Shown here in pieces: positions 11,259 to 21,791 of a stretch of 64,000 bases of DNA; position 1 is the stretch's first letter, and every line of letters begins with the position of its first letter. The stretch is from Hygrophila difformis (Eukaryota > Streptophyta > Magnoliopsida > Lamiales > Acanthaceae). The position numbers and the translations under genes were made by a program. The notes under the pieces are model-generated. The model was given only the letters and a program-made list of their open reading frames with translations, was not told the DNA's origin and did no database searches. The stretch is taken from NCBI GenBank assembly GCA_030278955.1, contig JAOANR010000002.1, positions 19,082,057 through 19,146,056 of the forward strand. Direction: 5' to 3'.

Positions 11259-12772
11259 CTAAAAATGAATACACATTGATGTCATTTTGGGTGCAGTTTT
11301 ATATCAGATTTTATAGTCATTATATATCACATGAAGTTTCTTTATATGATATTTATTATGTTGAAAGAAGTGTTGTTATATTTAAGTTACAAGGAAAGTA
11401 CGCAAGGGAAGTATGTAGGGCCGAGGAAGCAAAAACTAAACAATATATTTTTTCTATACACAAATTTGAAATATATTTGATGTGAGTTAGATGAGGGATT
11501 TATTGTAAGACAAGAAAATCAACAATTAAGGCTAAAATCCCAAAAATTTAAGAACTAACCAACGGAAACACCATCACCACCGCCACTGAACAAAAGTCCA
11601 TTCGATCCAACAGACAGAAATCCTGCAAACCAGAGAAGCAGAGAACAGAGGCGGAGGGTTAGGGCGAATCTTGAATTGGGGAAGCAGAGAAGAAGCCAAC
11701 AACGTACAAAAAATCTTGAAGGCAAAGAACATACCTCAATGCACAAGGCAAATGGCTAAAAAGCATGCGAAGAGGCATACATCGTGCGCTAAAAGTTGTA
11801 GGGCAACTTCATTTCCCCCCATTTGGCAAGACGAAAAGAAATCCCAAGACTTGAAGAAAAAACTCTAGTACAAGTTCATCCACAGAGACAGAGGTGTACA
11901 GGGTGAGCGGAATCAAACAAATGGGTATATATATAGAATGAAGCAGAAGCGGTCAAAATAAAGAGAACAAGTGGAATTAATCCATCCTGTGGATGAGTAA
12001 GACCAAAAGAAGATTCTTGGGCAGCAGCAGCAACTAGCCCACTTTGCAATGTAACCAGGGAAAAGATCTCAGGAAATGAACCAACAAATTTTAGATTACT
12101 TCTCAATGAAATATAAAGCCCATCGGTATTAGTTTCAATACTACTTTTCACTATTCGTTGCGTTTGCATCTTTTACATATATACCAAGCTCAAAAATTCA
12201 AATCCATGTCAATAAAAGGATACAACACGACTGCAAAAAAAGAAGGCAATATAAAAATTTAGGAAAATGGAAGTTTCTAGTTTCAGAGCAATAATTATAA
12301 AAAATTTTAAAAAAAGAGACCTGTCGATCACTATCAAGCCCCTCCTTTGCAGCCTTGGCTACAAAAAATATGGGAACAAATGAATAGAGTAAATCCAATA
12401 GTACCCAAGTACAATGAACCAGACAACAAAACATCATCAAAAGAAACAAATGAAACATGTTTCTTGAATTGAACCAAACTCTGCAAATAGATTTGCAAAT
12501 GCATCCAAAACTAACATTTCACCATCTATAATATACATGCCGCAATGGAGTCATTAGGAACACCACCCCAATATTTTGACCACGGCTAATAAGCAGCATA
12601 TTAACAAATCCAACAACATATTATAATGAGATTCTATACTGAATCTGAAAAAGAAAATATAAGAAAAGATGACAGAAAGAAAGAAATAATGATGCAGCAA
12701 AAGTGTGCAGACACCTCAAAATCAAGTATTGTTGCATAAGTTTTTGTATTTTCATAGATAAGTATTTACTAC
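11259..12772. other. Intron-like DNA of the gene-fragment mosaic, small unknown exons
   Basis: There is no identified gene here. Three minus-strand pieces look exon-like. At about 11566-11627, behind the acceptor GGTTTGCAG, the peptide reads FLSVGSNGLLFSGGGDGV. At about 11990-12160 an open stretch reads SLVTLQSGLVAAAAQESSF, followed by a hydrophobic segment. At about 12325-12365 AKAAKEGLDSDRQ is flanked by AG and GT. I cannot assign any of them to a family. Confidence 0.4.
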
Positions 12773-12953
12773 CTAGGGGCAGTGTCAGTAGTTTGAGTAT
12801 GTCAAGAGGAGGATCCTTCGATGGAATGCATGAATCACAGAGAAGGGCTGTGGCAACCTGAATAATGTCAAGCTGCATCTCAGGTACGTTGAGGATATTT
12901 TTATGGTCAAGATGCTTGATTAGTATCGAGAGCAAAAAGTGTGTGTTTTTGTC
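12773..12953 (-). pseudogene. EFR3/SRL2-like ARM protein exon fragment (LIKHLDHKN)
   Basis: The minus strand has acceptor CTCATGCAG beside 12953 and donor GTAGTAAA beside 12773. The exon encodes NTHFLLSILIKHLDHKN, then MQLDIIQVATALLCDSC. This is a conserved block of the plant EFR3-like / SEMI-ROLLED LEAF 2 ARM-repeat family. EFR3 proteins in yeast and animals anchor phosphatidylinositol 4-kinase at the plasma membrane; plant roles are less clear. It follows in order and phase from the exon at 13051-13246. The gene is represented only by middle exons, so it is a captured fragment, not a gene. Confidence 0.85.
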
Positions 12954-13050
12954 CTGCATGAGGAAAAATAGGTGGTGGAAAATCATCAGCTGTAGCAGCA
13001 TCTACAAGAAGCGCATACTATTTCTAGAAAATTGTGTGATTAAAACTAAC

Positions 13051-13246
13051 CACATTCATCCATCACAAGCTGCACGTCTTTGAGGACAGGAAAAGCGATT
13101 CCACTGGTCATAGGCCATAGGTTTCCATTGTCAAAATACCTAAACAGAGATTCCAAAACACGGCGCATTGTTGTAGCCTCCTTTCCAAGATTGGCCATGT
13201 TTTGCAGGGACACCCTCGACCAAAGCATGGACTCTTGGCATATTCT
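13051..13246 (-). pseudogene. EFR3/SRL2-like exon fragment (VLESLFRYFD)
   Basis: The exon lies between acceptor TTATACAG and donor GTTAGTTT on the minus strand. It encodes LWSRVSLQNMANLGKEAT, TMRRVLESLFRYFD, and IAFPVLKDVQLVMDE. These match the same EFR3-like family segment immediately N-terminal to the LIKHLDHKN exon, so gene order and intron positions are kept. The reading frame is open. No N-terminal or C-terminal EFR3 exons are visible, which fits a genomic DNA capture that retained introns. Confidence 0.85.
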
Positions 13247-13348
13247 CTGTATAATTAACAAATTCAAGGTTCATATATGGAATTTCCCGTGTGAAGAAAA
13301 TGTCAATTTATACTCCAGAGAAGAACTAATTATAAGAAAGGCAATTAC

Positions 13349-13415
13349 TCAGACACATCAAGTTGTCCATTATCACTTATTATGGAACTCCAAGAACGGA
13401 CCTCCTTTGCAGAAT
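13349..13415 (-). pseudogene. EFR3/SRL2-like small exon fragment (AKEVRSWSS)
   Basis: Behind the acceptor TTTCCTACTGCAG the minus strand encodes SAKEVRSWSSIISDNGQLDV up to a GTAATT donor. EFR3-like proteins have a similar RSWS stretch between the VLENY block and the FWSRVCL block, which is its position here. The identification rests on order as much as on sequence. Confidence 0.6.
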
Positions 13416-13434
13416 CTGCAGTAGGAAATTTTCA

Positions 13435-13533
13435 TCATTCCGTATGATGAATTTGTTGCAACCAATTACTGAGACCCACATCAAGAGATTCATTACCTTC
13501 AAGGCTATAATTTTCCAGGACTACTTGAACAAT
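13435..13533 (-). pseudogene. EFR3/SRL2-like exon fragment (VVLENY)
   Basis: The minus-strand exon after acceptor CCATTCCTCAG encodes IVQVVLENYSLEGNESLD, then LSNWLQQIHHTE and a TGA. The VVLENY block precedes the RSWS block in EFR3-like proteins. The TGA falls within or just after the exon, so either the exon ends before it or the copy has a nonsense codon. I cannot tell which without a homologue. Confidence 0.65.
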
Positions 13534-14127
13534 CTGAGGAATGGGAGGGAAATGATGATTGGTTAATTTAGATTGATAGTAATGGAAGATAACCATGCTA
13601 TTGATGGCTAATAGCATAAGAAGACAATAATGGAGAGCCATGTTGGGGAATATAGTATTAAAGCTGAGTGTATCTACAAATGAAAATATTGGAAGTGGCA
13701 TAGGAACTCAAAGATTTTATATCACATGGATTGGATTTAAGTTCTTACAGTATCAAATTCAGACGAAAATATGGGAATTTTCACCCATGAACCATACCTG
13801 GAAAAGCGCAAAAATGAACCTGATCAATCAAAGTATAAGAGTGACATCAAAGCCCATTACTTACTGTTAAGTCAAAAAAATATTAAAACGAGATCCAAAT
13901 GAAGCATGATCTAATATAATCACTGGATATAAAAAAAGAATCATCAAAATACAAAAAATCTCATATCGTCAAGGGAAAATATGAAGAAAAGCAGGAAAAA
14001 GAGAATGGCAAGGAAACTAAAGCAACTTGATCAATCTTGTATTAACAACTCATTACGGCATCAGTTTAATCATTAGTTCCAATACGATGCTAAATTTGAA
14101 CACAACATTCAATCAATGTATAATGAT

Positions 14128-14234
14128 ACCATAGCAGATAGAGCTCGCAGCCCAGCTGCCCGTAGACGATCGTGTGTCTCTTCTTCACCCAGTTCTTGAG
14201 CAAATTGGCAAAGTTTGGGAATCAAAAGCTATTT
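14128..14234 (-). pseudogene. EFR3/SRL2-like exon fragment (LIPKLCQ)
   Basis: On the minus strand this encodes LIPKLCQFAQELGEEETHD, then LRAAGLRALSAMVS. It is the conserved N-terminal ARM segment of EFR3-like proteins (family pattern LIPKLC.LAQE.G.DE...LR.AG..AL..MV). It is the most upstream EFR3-like exon that I recognise. Upstream DNA on the same strand belongs to a different gene (TFB4), so the capture boundary lies between about 14.24 and 14.87 kb. Confidence 0.8.
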
Positions 14235-14621
14235 CTAAAAAAAAATAAAATAAATCAAAATGAAACAATAATTCGCTAAGAAAAGAGCCAACTATCATAT
14301 GCACAAGAATGCACCACCCAAATTTCAAAATCTAAAGAGAAAATGAGAAACTGCCAGAATCTTCCAATAGTAATAAGGCACACGACAAGCACCATCTCTA
14401 CTATTGATATGGTCACTGGTTTTTTGACAAGAACACTCTTCAAACAATGAATTCGTCTAACCTTCAGCATATCAAATTTGTATAGTTGAATAAGTAGCAA
14501 TAGGCCAAAGCATAAAAATTTGCTAAAATTACTTCAAACTATAGAGAAGACCGGGAACAAGATCAACCACGAAAATCAGGGAAACAAATGCAAAGCAAAT
14601 AAAGATTCAGAAATTACCCCA

Positions 14622-14669
14622 GCATTGATTTGGTCCCATAGGGCATGAATCCCGCGATCCACAACCTGA
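14622..14669 (-). pseudogene. Unidentified small exon (VVDRGIHALWDQINAG)
   Basis: A 48-nt minus-strand exon candidate lies between CCCTGATTTCAG and GTAATTTC and encodes VVDRGIHALWDQINAG. Splice signals and reading frame are good. I do not recognise the family. It sits between the TFB4 and EFR3-like pieces and may belong to either or to a sixth gene. Confidence 0.4.
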
Positions 14670-14874
14670 AATCAGGGTATGAAATGAAAAATCAATAAAG
14701 CGAAACCTTTAACCCGTAATTGAAATATGCAACCAACCTGTAAATAATAGATTCTAAACTTATAAAAGTAATAACATGTCTCAAAATTAAATAATGAATC
14801 TCTGAACTCCAGTTTTATGTATTACCAAGCCATGGTTAAAAAAAGTATGTTGACGAAAAACAGCAGCAGCTTAC

Positions 14875-14920
14875 CATTGAGCGTTGAGCAGAGAAAATTG
14901 AATTCATAATTGCAACATAT
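14875..14920 (-). pseudogene. TFIIH subunit TFB4-like exon fragment 2
   Basis: The minus strand, between CTTGTGCAG and GTAAGCTG, encodes YVAIMNSIFSAQRSM, a signature of the TFB4 (p34/GTF2H3) subunit of transcription and repair factor TFIIH. Its first base completes a split codon from the exon at 14990-15045, so the intron phase is kept. Only this central region of TFB4 is present. Confidence 0.85.
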
Positions 14921-14989
14921 CTGCACAAGGAAAATCATTAAATGCAAAACATAATTGGGTGCAATGTGAAGGTAGATTAGAATACATAC

Positions 14990-15045
14990 TGTCCAGGCCC
15001 GTCTGGAGATCCATGCAAGCACAAAATCTGCCATTGTGAGATACC
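14990..15045 (-). pseudogene. TFIIH subunit TFB4-like exon fragment 1
   Basis: On the minus strand this exon encodes ILCLHGSPDGPGQ and ends with a split codon before a GTATGTAT donor. TFB4 proteins carry a RILCL.GSPDGPEQYVAIMN stretch at this point. TFB4 is a von Willebrand A-like core subunit of nuclear TFIIH. The 5' limit of the exon is uncertain. Confidence 0.8.
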
Positions 15046-15412
15046 TTTTCAGACATAACAGGATACATACTTAAGAATTCAAGACACGCATGTATTGTGT
15101 AGTACTAATGTTTCTCTTACCCCTGATTAAAAGAAAACAAGCCGAAGCATGCAGGGTTCTTAGCTCTCAAAAAGTTTATATCAAGAACTGAAATGTTTTC
15201 TATTGAATTCATGATTGGAAGCAAAACATCCAATACCAAGAGTTATAATCAACAAGCAAAAACCAAATTAAAAATTCAAAACCATCGAATTAGTCATCGA
15301 TTAATCAATCACTGAATTATACCTAAGAATCAACAATAAATCGTTGGTTTTACATATTCAAAAGCTGAAAAACTATCACCATCGTCATTTGAATTAATCA
15401 GTTTTCACTCAC

Positions 15413-15513
15413 ATAAAACGCAACAACAACACCAGTAGTGTAATCAGCAGGCAGCATGATCGACGCACTAAAATATCCATGCCTATAACTATCATGCAAT
15501 ATAAATCCAAAAC
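15413..15513 (-). pseudogene. Xyloglucan endotransglucosylase (XTH) exon fragment
   Basis: The minus-strand exon lies between CCATTTGCAG and GTGAGTGA. It encodes SYRHGYFSASIMLPADYTTG and VVVAFY, the conserved GH16 strand just before the catalytic DEIDFEFLG-type motif of XTH enzymes. These cut and rejoin cell-wall xyloglucan. The wording is closest to the XTH27-30-like group by memory of motifs. The catalytic exon is not visible downstream. The piece is unrelated to its neighbours and so is another captured fragment. Confidence 0.85.
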
Positions 15514-16035
15514 CTGCAAATGGTAACAGCAATAGGAAGAAGAAATCAAAATTAACCCCAAATTCACACAAACAGAAACGGAAAACAACCACTCAAAGGA
15601 AAATTGAATAACCTGTGCGTTCATCCAAACTGATACTCGCTGATTTTCCGTCCCTAGGTACATATGGCACAAGCATTCAGAAATTGAAGCATTAAACATT
15701 AGAATAAATTAACCATTATTATTTCACAATTTTATCTAAAATCAATTTGCTTATAAACTCAACTTAATTCTAATTGCTACTCCAAATTAACGAACTATGA
15801 GTAAATCACACCAAACATGAAACAAAGAAGTCATAAATTGGGCAAAATCAAACAAACGAAGACACCGAAGCACAAATGAAATCAAAATCAGTGAAGCATA
15901 AATTGACACAACAGTGAAGTAAAATAGCAAGAAGCACAAACCGAAGCAAAATTAATGAAGGACAAAGTGCACAAAATTAGTGAAGCATAAATTGCACAAT
16001 CGAAGCAAAATCAGAGAGAAGAAATTATTACTCAC
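15514..16035. other. AT-rich spacer between XTH and PLD fragments
   Basis: No gene is recognisable here. A-rich minus-strand phrases such as GTGAAGCA and AAATCA recur loosely. It looks like intron or filler sequence joining two captured fragments. Confidence 0.4.
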
Positions 16036-16230
16036 GGGAAATGTAGGCTGGTGAAAATCATCCTTGAAAGTGGTCTCCAATCCATTGAATAATCGACGTT
16101 CAGGTGTGTCATAACGACCATCACATAGATCAATGCCACCTAGAAATGCAGTAATTTTTCGATTATTGCCAGGAGCTTGTGTATCAACAAGAACGCATTT
16201 CTGATAATGTGTAAATACAGTTCCAACAAC
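16036..16230 (-). pseudogene. Phospholipase D exon fragment with altered HKD motif
   Basis: The 195-nt minus-strand exon (CATTACCAG acceptor, GTGAGTAA donor) encodes VVGTVFTHYQKCVLVDTQ and GGIDLCDGRYDTPERR. This is the first HKD half-site region of plant C2-type phospholipase D, closest to the delta/beta classes by motif. The HKD signature is HxKxxxxD, normally THHQK. Here the codon for the catalytic His is TAT, giving THYQK, so the site would be inactive. No other PLD exons are visible. It marks the upstream end of the run of captured fragments that I can recognise. Confidence 0.88.
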
Positions 16231-16820
16231 CTGGTAATGAGAATACAGAAGTCAACCAAGATATCTAAAATAAGAGAAGCCTAAATATGATTGACAGGAA
16301 CCAGAAAAGACATTATATAAGATAAACAGTCCAGGAATGACATAACTGATAATGAACTAAATGAACTTCGGTACCATCTGATTGATTTTTCCACGGAAAA
16401 GATAGCTAGATCTTCTAAAATCAAGAGTATAGTCCCATAAAAGATTCACTCTCTTACCCCTTCCCATTTGTAAATTTTAATTCTTCTAGGTGTATTTGGA
16501 TTGGGGAATTTAAATTTAACAAGGGATCTAAATTGAATGATTTGAAATCTCATGAATTTGAGATTCATTAATTGGATAAAAGATGGATTTATAAAATGAT
16601 TTCAAATGATAGGTAATGGAAGAGGATTCGAAATCCTTGTTTTGAGGAGTAGAAAATCCCTTGATAGTTATAAATAACATATACTCCCTCTGTTTTGTTA
16701 TTTTATATTTATTTTTATTTAATTTAATAATATATAATTTATTTTTATTTATATTTAATTTTATTTTGTTTACTTTATATTATTACTTGAATTTAATTCA
16801 ATTTTTTCTTCTTTATATTT
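16231..16820. other. AT-rich DNA with possible truncated MITE ends
   Basis: No gene. At about 16491 a GGTGTATTTGGATTGGGG start resembles common plant MITE ends. At 16682 TACTCCCTCTGTTTTGTT resembles a Stowaway/Tourist-type end. Neither partner end is visible; the second could lie beyond element A, which is inserted at 16820/16821. Confidence 0.35.
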
Positions 16821-17153
16821 TGATAATGGCCAAAATTGTCCATTATTTCCAATCCATTTCCATGTCTGAGACGGACATTTTGATCGTATTCCCATCTTAT
16901 TTTAATAAGAAAGCAGTTGAATTCGACAGATTGATGCAAGTTTGTAAGAATGATAAGCTGGTAATGAAAGACACAAAAATATGCAATTTTAATTGCATTT
17001 GTGTTAGAAAAATCCAAAAACATGAAAAAAGGAAAAAGAAAAGAAAAAGGAATGAAAAGATGGGCAAAAGAATGAAATAGCCCACAAAAATTAAAAAGAT
17101 GGGAAAAAGAATGAAAATCCCACAAATTGAAATTTTGGTTAAGTGTTGAAGAT

Positions 17154-17524
17154 CAATTCGGTCTATACGCAATTCGACCTAAACCGAATTGCTTATTAGA
17201 CCGAATTGCTGAAGAAAAGGAGAAAAAGAGAAGTGTTGAAGGAGGAAAGAGCAACCAATTCGGTCTGTGGCAATTCGGTCTAAACCGAATTGACCCCTAA
17301 GACCGAATTGCACTAGGGAAAGAAGAAGACTTTGAGCAGAATTGATTGCATAGATCGAATTGCCTCAAAGCAAGGAAGCCAAGCAGGAGCCATCTTCAAT
17401 TCGACAAGGCCAATTCGGTCTACCCATAGACCGAATAACCACATTCCACACTCAAAATCAAGGAGAAGGACCTCAAGTCACCAATTCGGTCTAAACCGAA
17501 CTACTCGAGGAGACCGAACCACAT
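17154..17524. repeat. A-type palindrome array 1 (U3), 5' LTR
   Basis: About four units are built from the half-site CAATTCGGTCTA and its complement. Clear four-half-site units lie at 17154-17209 and 17256-17311 (forward, forward, inverted, inverted). Looser ones lie at 17396-17450 and 17479-17524. The array ends about 80 bp upstream of the TATA box. Confidence 0.93.
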
Positions 17525-17543
17525 TCGAAATTGCAGCTTTGAG

Positions 17544-17611
17544 CACGTGAGAAATGCATGGCACTGTGGATGGGCCCTGATGGGCCTAGGGTTTCGAGAA
17601 GAAGTATAAAA
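17544..17611 (+). promoter_or_regulatory. Element A LTR core promoter
   Basis: Within 70 bp lie CACGTG (17544), two TGGGCC motifs, CCTAGGGTTTCG (telo-box) and TATAAAA (17605-17611). The same set (GGCCCA, AGGGTT, TATAAA) occurs downstream of array 1 in elements B (about 37500-37535) and C (53683-53715, minus strand), so it is conserved and likely drives the genomic RNA. Confidence 0.7.
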
Positions 17612-18499
17612 GCTGACCTTCCTCAACACAAGAAAAATGCTGAATCCGAACACTTGGACATTTGCTGGGAGACAAAAAGAAGGAGCAGAAGGTTCTCCAT
17701 CCCTTAAGGGTTAGGTAGGTAGTTTAGTTTAGTTAGTTTATTTTCAAGCTTATAGTGTAGTTTTAATGCTTTTAATCTCAGTTTATTTTCATAGAAGCTT
17801 GTTACCACCCTTAGTGTAGCCATTACCATAAACTTTAAATGCTTTGTAGTTATAATGAACCCTACCTTCAAGCTAATGATGGTTTTAGGGTTGTTTGTTG
17901 CTTTCAAGTGTCAATACAAGAAAGAATCTAGAGATGGGTTTTCATTTCAAGTGTTTGGCACTTATTTTATACTTTCCTTAGTAATAAATGTTAGAATGTT
18001 TGTTTGTTTCAACTAGGTTACATTTATTATGTCCTAGTTGACTTACATTCTCAATAAATGCATGTTTAGTGGATTTTTGGCTTGTTCTTACACCTTAGTG
18101 ACTCAAATGAGTGTTCTTAGGTTTTAGATGATTTTAGGCTTGTTAGAATTTAATTCTATGTTTATTAGGTTGCTGTTTTATCCTCTATTTGTTAGTTTAT
18201 TGTTCCCTTAGATAATGTAGGTGTTCTTATTTTTATGCATGTGTTCTTATTATTTATTAGAGGTTTAGGTCTTTGATCCTTGATAGCTTGTTTGTAGTAT
18301 TAAGGTTTGTTTCATGCCAATACCTGCTAGCCACGTAACCTATTATGCCTATTTTCCTTAAAACACTCATTAGTGTGGCTGTGAGGTGACATTGATGTGA
18401 AATGAAGGATTTGGTAAATCTTATCCATCATGAACCACACAATGTAAACCGAACCTGCACTTATGAGCTCAAAATATCTTTTATGAGAGAAAAGACATG

Positions 18500-19084
18500 C
18501 AATTCGATTTGAGGCAATTCGGTCTAAACCGAATTGCCCATGAGAATGGAACTGCATGACAAATATATTTGTTGAATGCCTTATCTAAAAATCCATATGC
18601 AATTCGATCTAGGCAATTCGGTCTATACCGAATATAGACCGAATTGCCCATGAGACCGAATTACATAGCAAAAATTATTCTCATATGGTGCACAAGCAAT
18701 TCGGTCTGTGCGAATTCGGTTTAGACCGAATTCCTCCCATAGATCGAATTGACCTTATACACCATATTGCATGCATGCCATCCCCTCATGCCTTAGTTTA
18801 TTTTCTCTGCATTACCAATTCGAATTGTCCAATTCGGTTTAGACCGAATTCAATTGGCAATTCGAATTACCCTCATTTTGGGGTAAATGCCTTAGCCAAA
18901 TTTGAGTGAAGGAATGACTTCATCAATTCGAATTGTCCAATTCGATTTAGACCGAATTGCTTTGACAATTCGAATTAGAGGATGCTTCATGACTTTACAA
19001 GGATTAATTGGGTATGGTGTTACTTCATACCTCATGCATCCTCAATTCGGTCTCTTTTGCATTTTGCCCAATAGACCGAATTGC
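18500..19084. repeat. A-type palindrome array 2, 5' LTR, with hybrid units
   Basis: Six units. Those at 18500-18538, 18600-18662 and 18697-18751 are A-type. Those at 18816-18869 and 18924-18977 are hybrids, with outer half-sites CAATTCGAATT as in element C around an inner AATTCGGTTTAGACC core as in A (the core half-site reads ATTCGATTTA in the second). The last (19043-19084) has only two outer sites. A CTATTTCA stretch follows within about 15 bp. Confidence 0.92.
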
Positions 19085-21524
19085 TTTCTTCTTTCTATTT
19101 CAAAACTCCAAAAATATTTTATTACTTGAGTTGTGTAAGTTGCATTGGTGTATTGGGCCTAGGCCCACTACATCTAATTTTATCCATTACACATCTCAAC
19201 CCTTCAGTGTCTAAATTATTGTGTGATTAACATTCACACAGCACCAAAAATATTTTGTTAATTTAATCTTTTCTATTTATTGTGTGTATGAATGGGTAAT
19301 AAGAAATATCACAGATCAATGTTGGCGAAAAGGTCCCTTCACCGGGATAACGATTAGCTCGTCTTCTGTGTATTAATTATTACTCGTTATTTTGCATGGT
19401 CTGATTAGTGGTTGGTGGAAGCTACGGCGAAAAGGTCTCTTCATGGAGATAACGATTAGTCACTCAGCCAACTCCTAATTAGATACAGTTTTCTCTTCTT
19501 TACCTTAATTTCAAACCTGAATCTAGAGTTGTAGTAATAATAGATAATATATGCCAATGTTATCTAATAATTATTACAGTAATATAACATGTGGGTTTTC
19601 ATCTAAATTCACAGATAGTGAAGTCTAAGATGACGGCGGCAACTGTCACTTAAGGCATTCCACTGTCTAAAAATCATTCCATCTGGAATACTTGGGAACC
19701 GGATAGCAGATGTTTGCTGTCCGGATCATCCCAATTATTTCTGGCAATCTCTTTTTAGCCAAATTCTTCTTATCTCAGGCTAATCCATTGTTGTGTATCA
19801 AATTCTGTCTAACCCTACCATATATTTTGGGGTAATTTATTTTACTTCTCATATACACGTATGCATGATATTATTATGTAGATATTGTGGTCGATTATAT
19901 TTTGGAGATCCTTCTCCTTGGACATAGAAGTCTTGATTTAAATCAGATGCTGCATAATAAATTTCCACAAAAATCACTTTATAAAATCCGGATCTGAGTA
20001 AGGGATAAATTCGACAGTTATGACTAACTCATATCCTACTGGGGGTTGATTTTGAGAACTTAGAAGCAGAGTCAGCGATTAGGTCTCACTTAGACTGAGA
20101 GGATCTGTGTTTAAATTGAGAGTTTAGTACCTGTTTAGGGAATGATTTTCAAATATCTATTGGTTTCTCAAAATTACTGTGTGTTGGAAATCTTTTATTA
20201 AGTGTTGCATCGAATTCGTGTCCACTTGGATTCGGATAAAATGTGATAAATAATATTGGAGGAACAACACATAGGCCTTGGTTAATTTCTAAGGTGGGGT
20301 TGAGTATTCTTTCAACTACTATCTTCTCCCACCAAAGCCTAAAATTGAGTCTTGAGTGAGTGCATTCGGAATAGATCTTTATAGGTCTGTTCCACTCATG
20401 TTTGCATCTCATAACTAACCGGATGTTATAAGCCCTTTGGCTTACTGATATTTGGGAGGTTCTAAATCTGCATCTGGTCACCAAGACTAGGGGCTCTTTT
20501 ATACTAATGGAATGTGATAATCTTTTAAGACTTCCGAGTGATAGGTTTAAATGCTTTCTTTACTGCTTTCTTTACCGCTTTCTTTAAAATGCTTTCATAG
20601 AGGTCACTCGGAAGAATTAGAGGTTGGCCGCCGGTTGTAAGGTTTAAGAGTTATGGATTAGTTTGGGGTTAAATTTGGACTTTGGGTGTGACAAGGGGGA
20701 TGACAGGAGTACTTGGCATATCAACTAATGATTTGTCAGGTGTTGCTTGTCCACCACATATGACTAACATACTCTTGCAAGGCATTGCATGGGGAGTTAT
20801 TAATCTGTGGTATCTTAGAGATTGAGGTCTTAAGAGCATGTACATTCTGACTGTAAGTACCTGTCTGTCAAAGGGAACATAGTCCAGAAAGCATGAGAGT
20901 TAGCTAACTGATGAATTATCCCAACCAAAGATTTGTGTAATTAAAATGGAAGTTTAATTGTGTTTCATCTGAATCTTGTCCAATCTTTATTATTTTCTCC
21001 CTGTCCCTTCTGTCATATTTTAATTCCGCTGCCGTAGAATAATTTTACTTGCTTTCTTAGCATAATTCTTATTGCTTTCTTAGAATAGAATTAATTGCCT
21101 TTTAGACTAATTTTATCATGCTTTGTAGAATAATTTTACTGCTTTCATAAACTAGTTTAAATTATTGTCAAGTAGTTGTTAGAAACCTATGTAAAACTTG
21201 AATCGAGTAACCGAGTGGAAAATCTTAGTAAACGACGTGGGCCCTGCTTCTATCGCACATCCTCCAGTGAACGATCCGGTCTTACTATAAATTACTGCAA
21301 TTTTTGACACCGTGCGCTTTCGGGGGCACAGTTTCTTAACACGAGTAATAAAAACGTGACAACCTATAATATATCCCTAATCCCAACTCAATATTCATAA
21401 ATTGGTTTCATTAAATAAAATTGACAACCAGGATTATGATTTTTCAGAAAATACTCATATAGTGGGAACTTGTCAAAAGATTCATGGCAAGGAATTTCAT
21501 GACATGAAATTATGAAAAGTTTCA

Positions 21525-21650
21525 TGGCGCAGTTGTCGGGGACCTTCAGTGTGACAGACTGAAGGTCAAGATTGAACTGTCTATCCCGGCTGCACCATGA
21601 AATTTGTCAAAAGTTTCATGCCGGGGAGGACCACAGCGCCGTTTGAAATC
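21525..21650 (+). repeat. Two degenerate primer-site/leader copies inside the LTR end
   Basis: At 21525-21542 TGGCGCAGTTGTCGGGGA differs at two of 18 bases from the true primer site and is likewise preceded by AAAAGTTTCA. At about 21622-21650 a shortened copy (TGCCGGGGAG, then CAGCGCCGTTT) matches the true primer-site/leader junction. Between them CCTTCAGT-GTGACAG-ACTGAAGG forms a perfect 8-bp hairpin. B and C carry equivalents (B: 41371-41388). Confidence 0.75.
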
Positions 21651-21791
21651 AAAGTATCCCACATGAGTAATAAAAAGTGAAATATATCCTTAAACCCCTT
21701 TCTCACGAATCATAACTCTTTTCTTTTAATAAATTTAACTTGGGATGTTTTATAAAAATGCTCGTGTTGACGAAATGTGTTAAAAGTTTCA

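Larger units (their letters stand above)
16821..21791 (+). repeat. Element A 5' LTR (4971 bp)
   Basis: It starts TGATAATGGCC and ends GTTTCA directly before the primer site, so it has TG...CA ends. The U3 holds palindrome array 1 (17154-17524), a G-box CACGTG (17544-17549), TGGGCC site-II-like and AGGGTTT telo-box motifs (about 17572-17596) and a TATA box (17605-17611). Downstream come array 2 (18500-19084), a long moderately conserved middle, a block near 21230-21320 nearly identical in all three elements (GTGAACGATCCGGTCTTACT ... CGTGCGCTTTCGGG), and two primer-site look-alikes. The start is fixed by comparison with the 3' LTR, which shares sequence only from TTGATAATGG onward. Confidence 0.93.

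Noticed and set aside
16897..17172. Lys/Phe-rich ORFs at LTR starts (also 33148-33516 and 37026-37508) as genes
   Set aside because: They are low-complexity reading of A/G-rich LTR and palindrome DNA, and occur in several frames and both strands.
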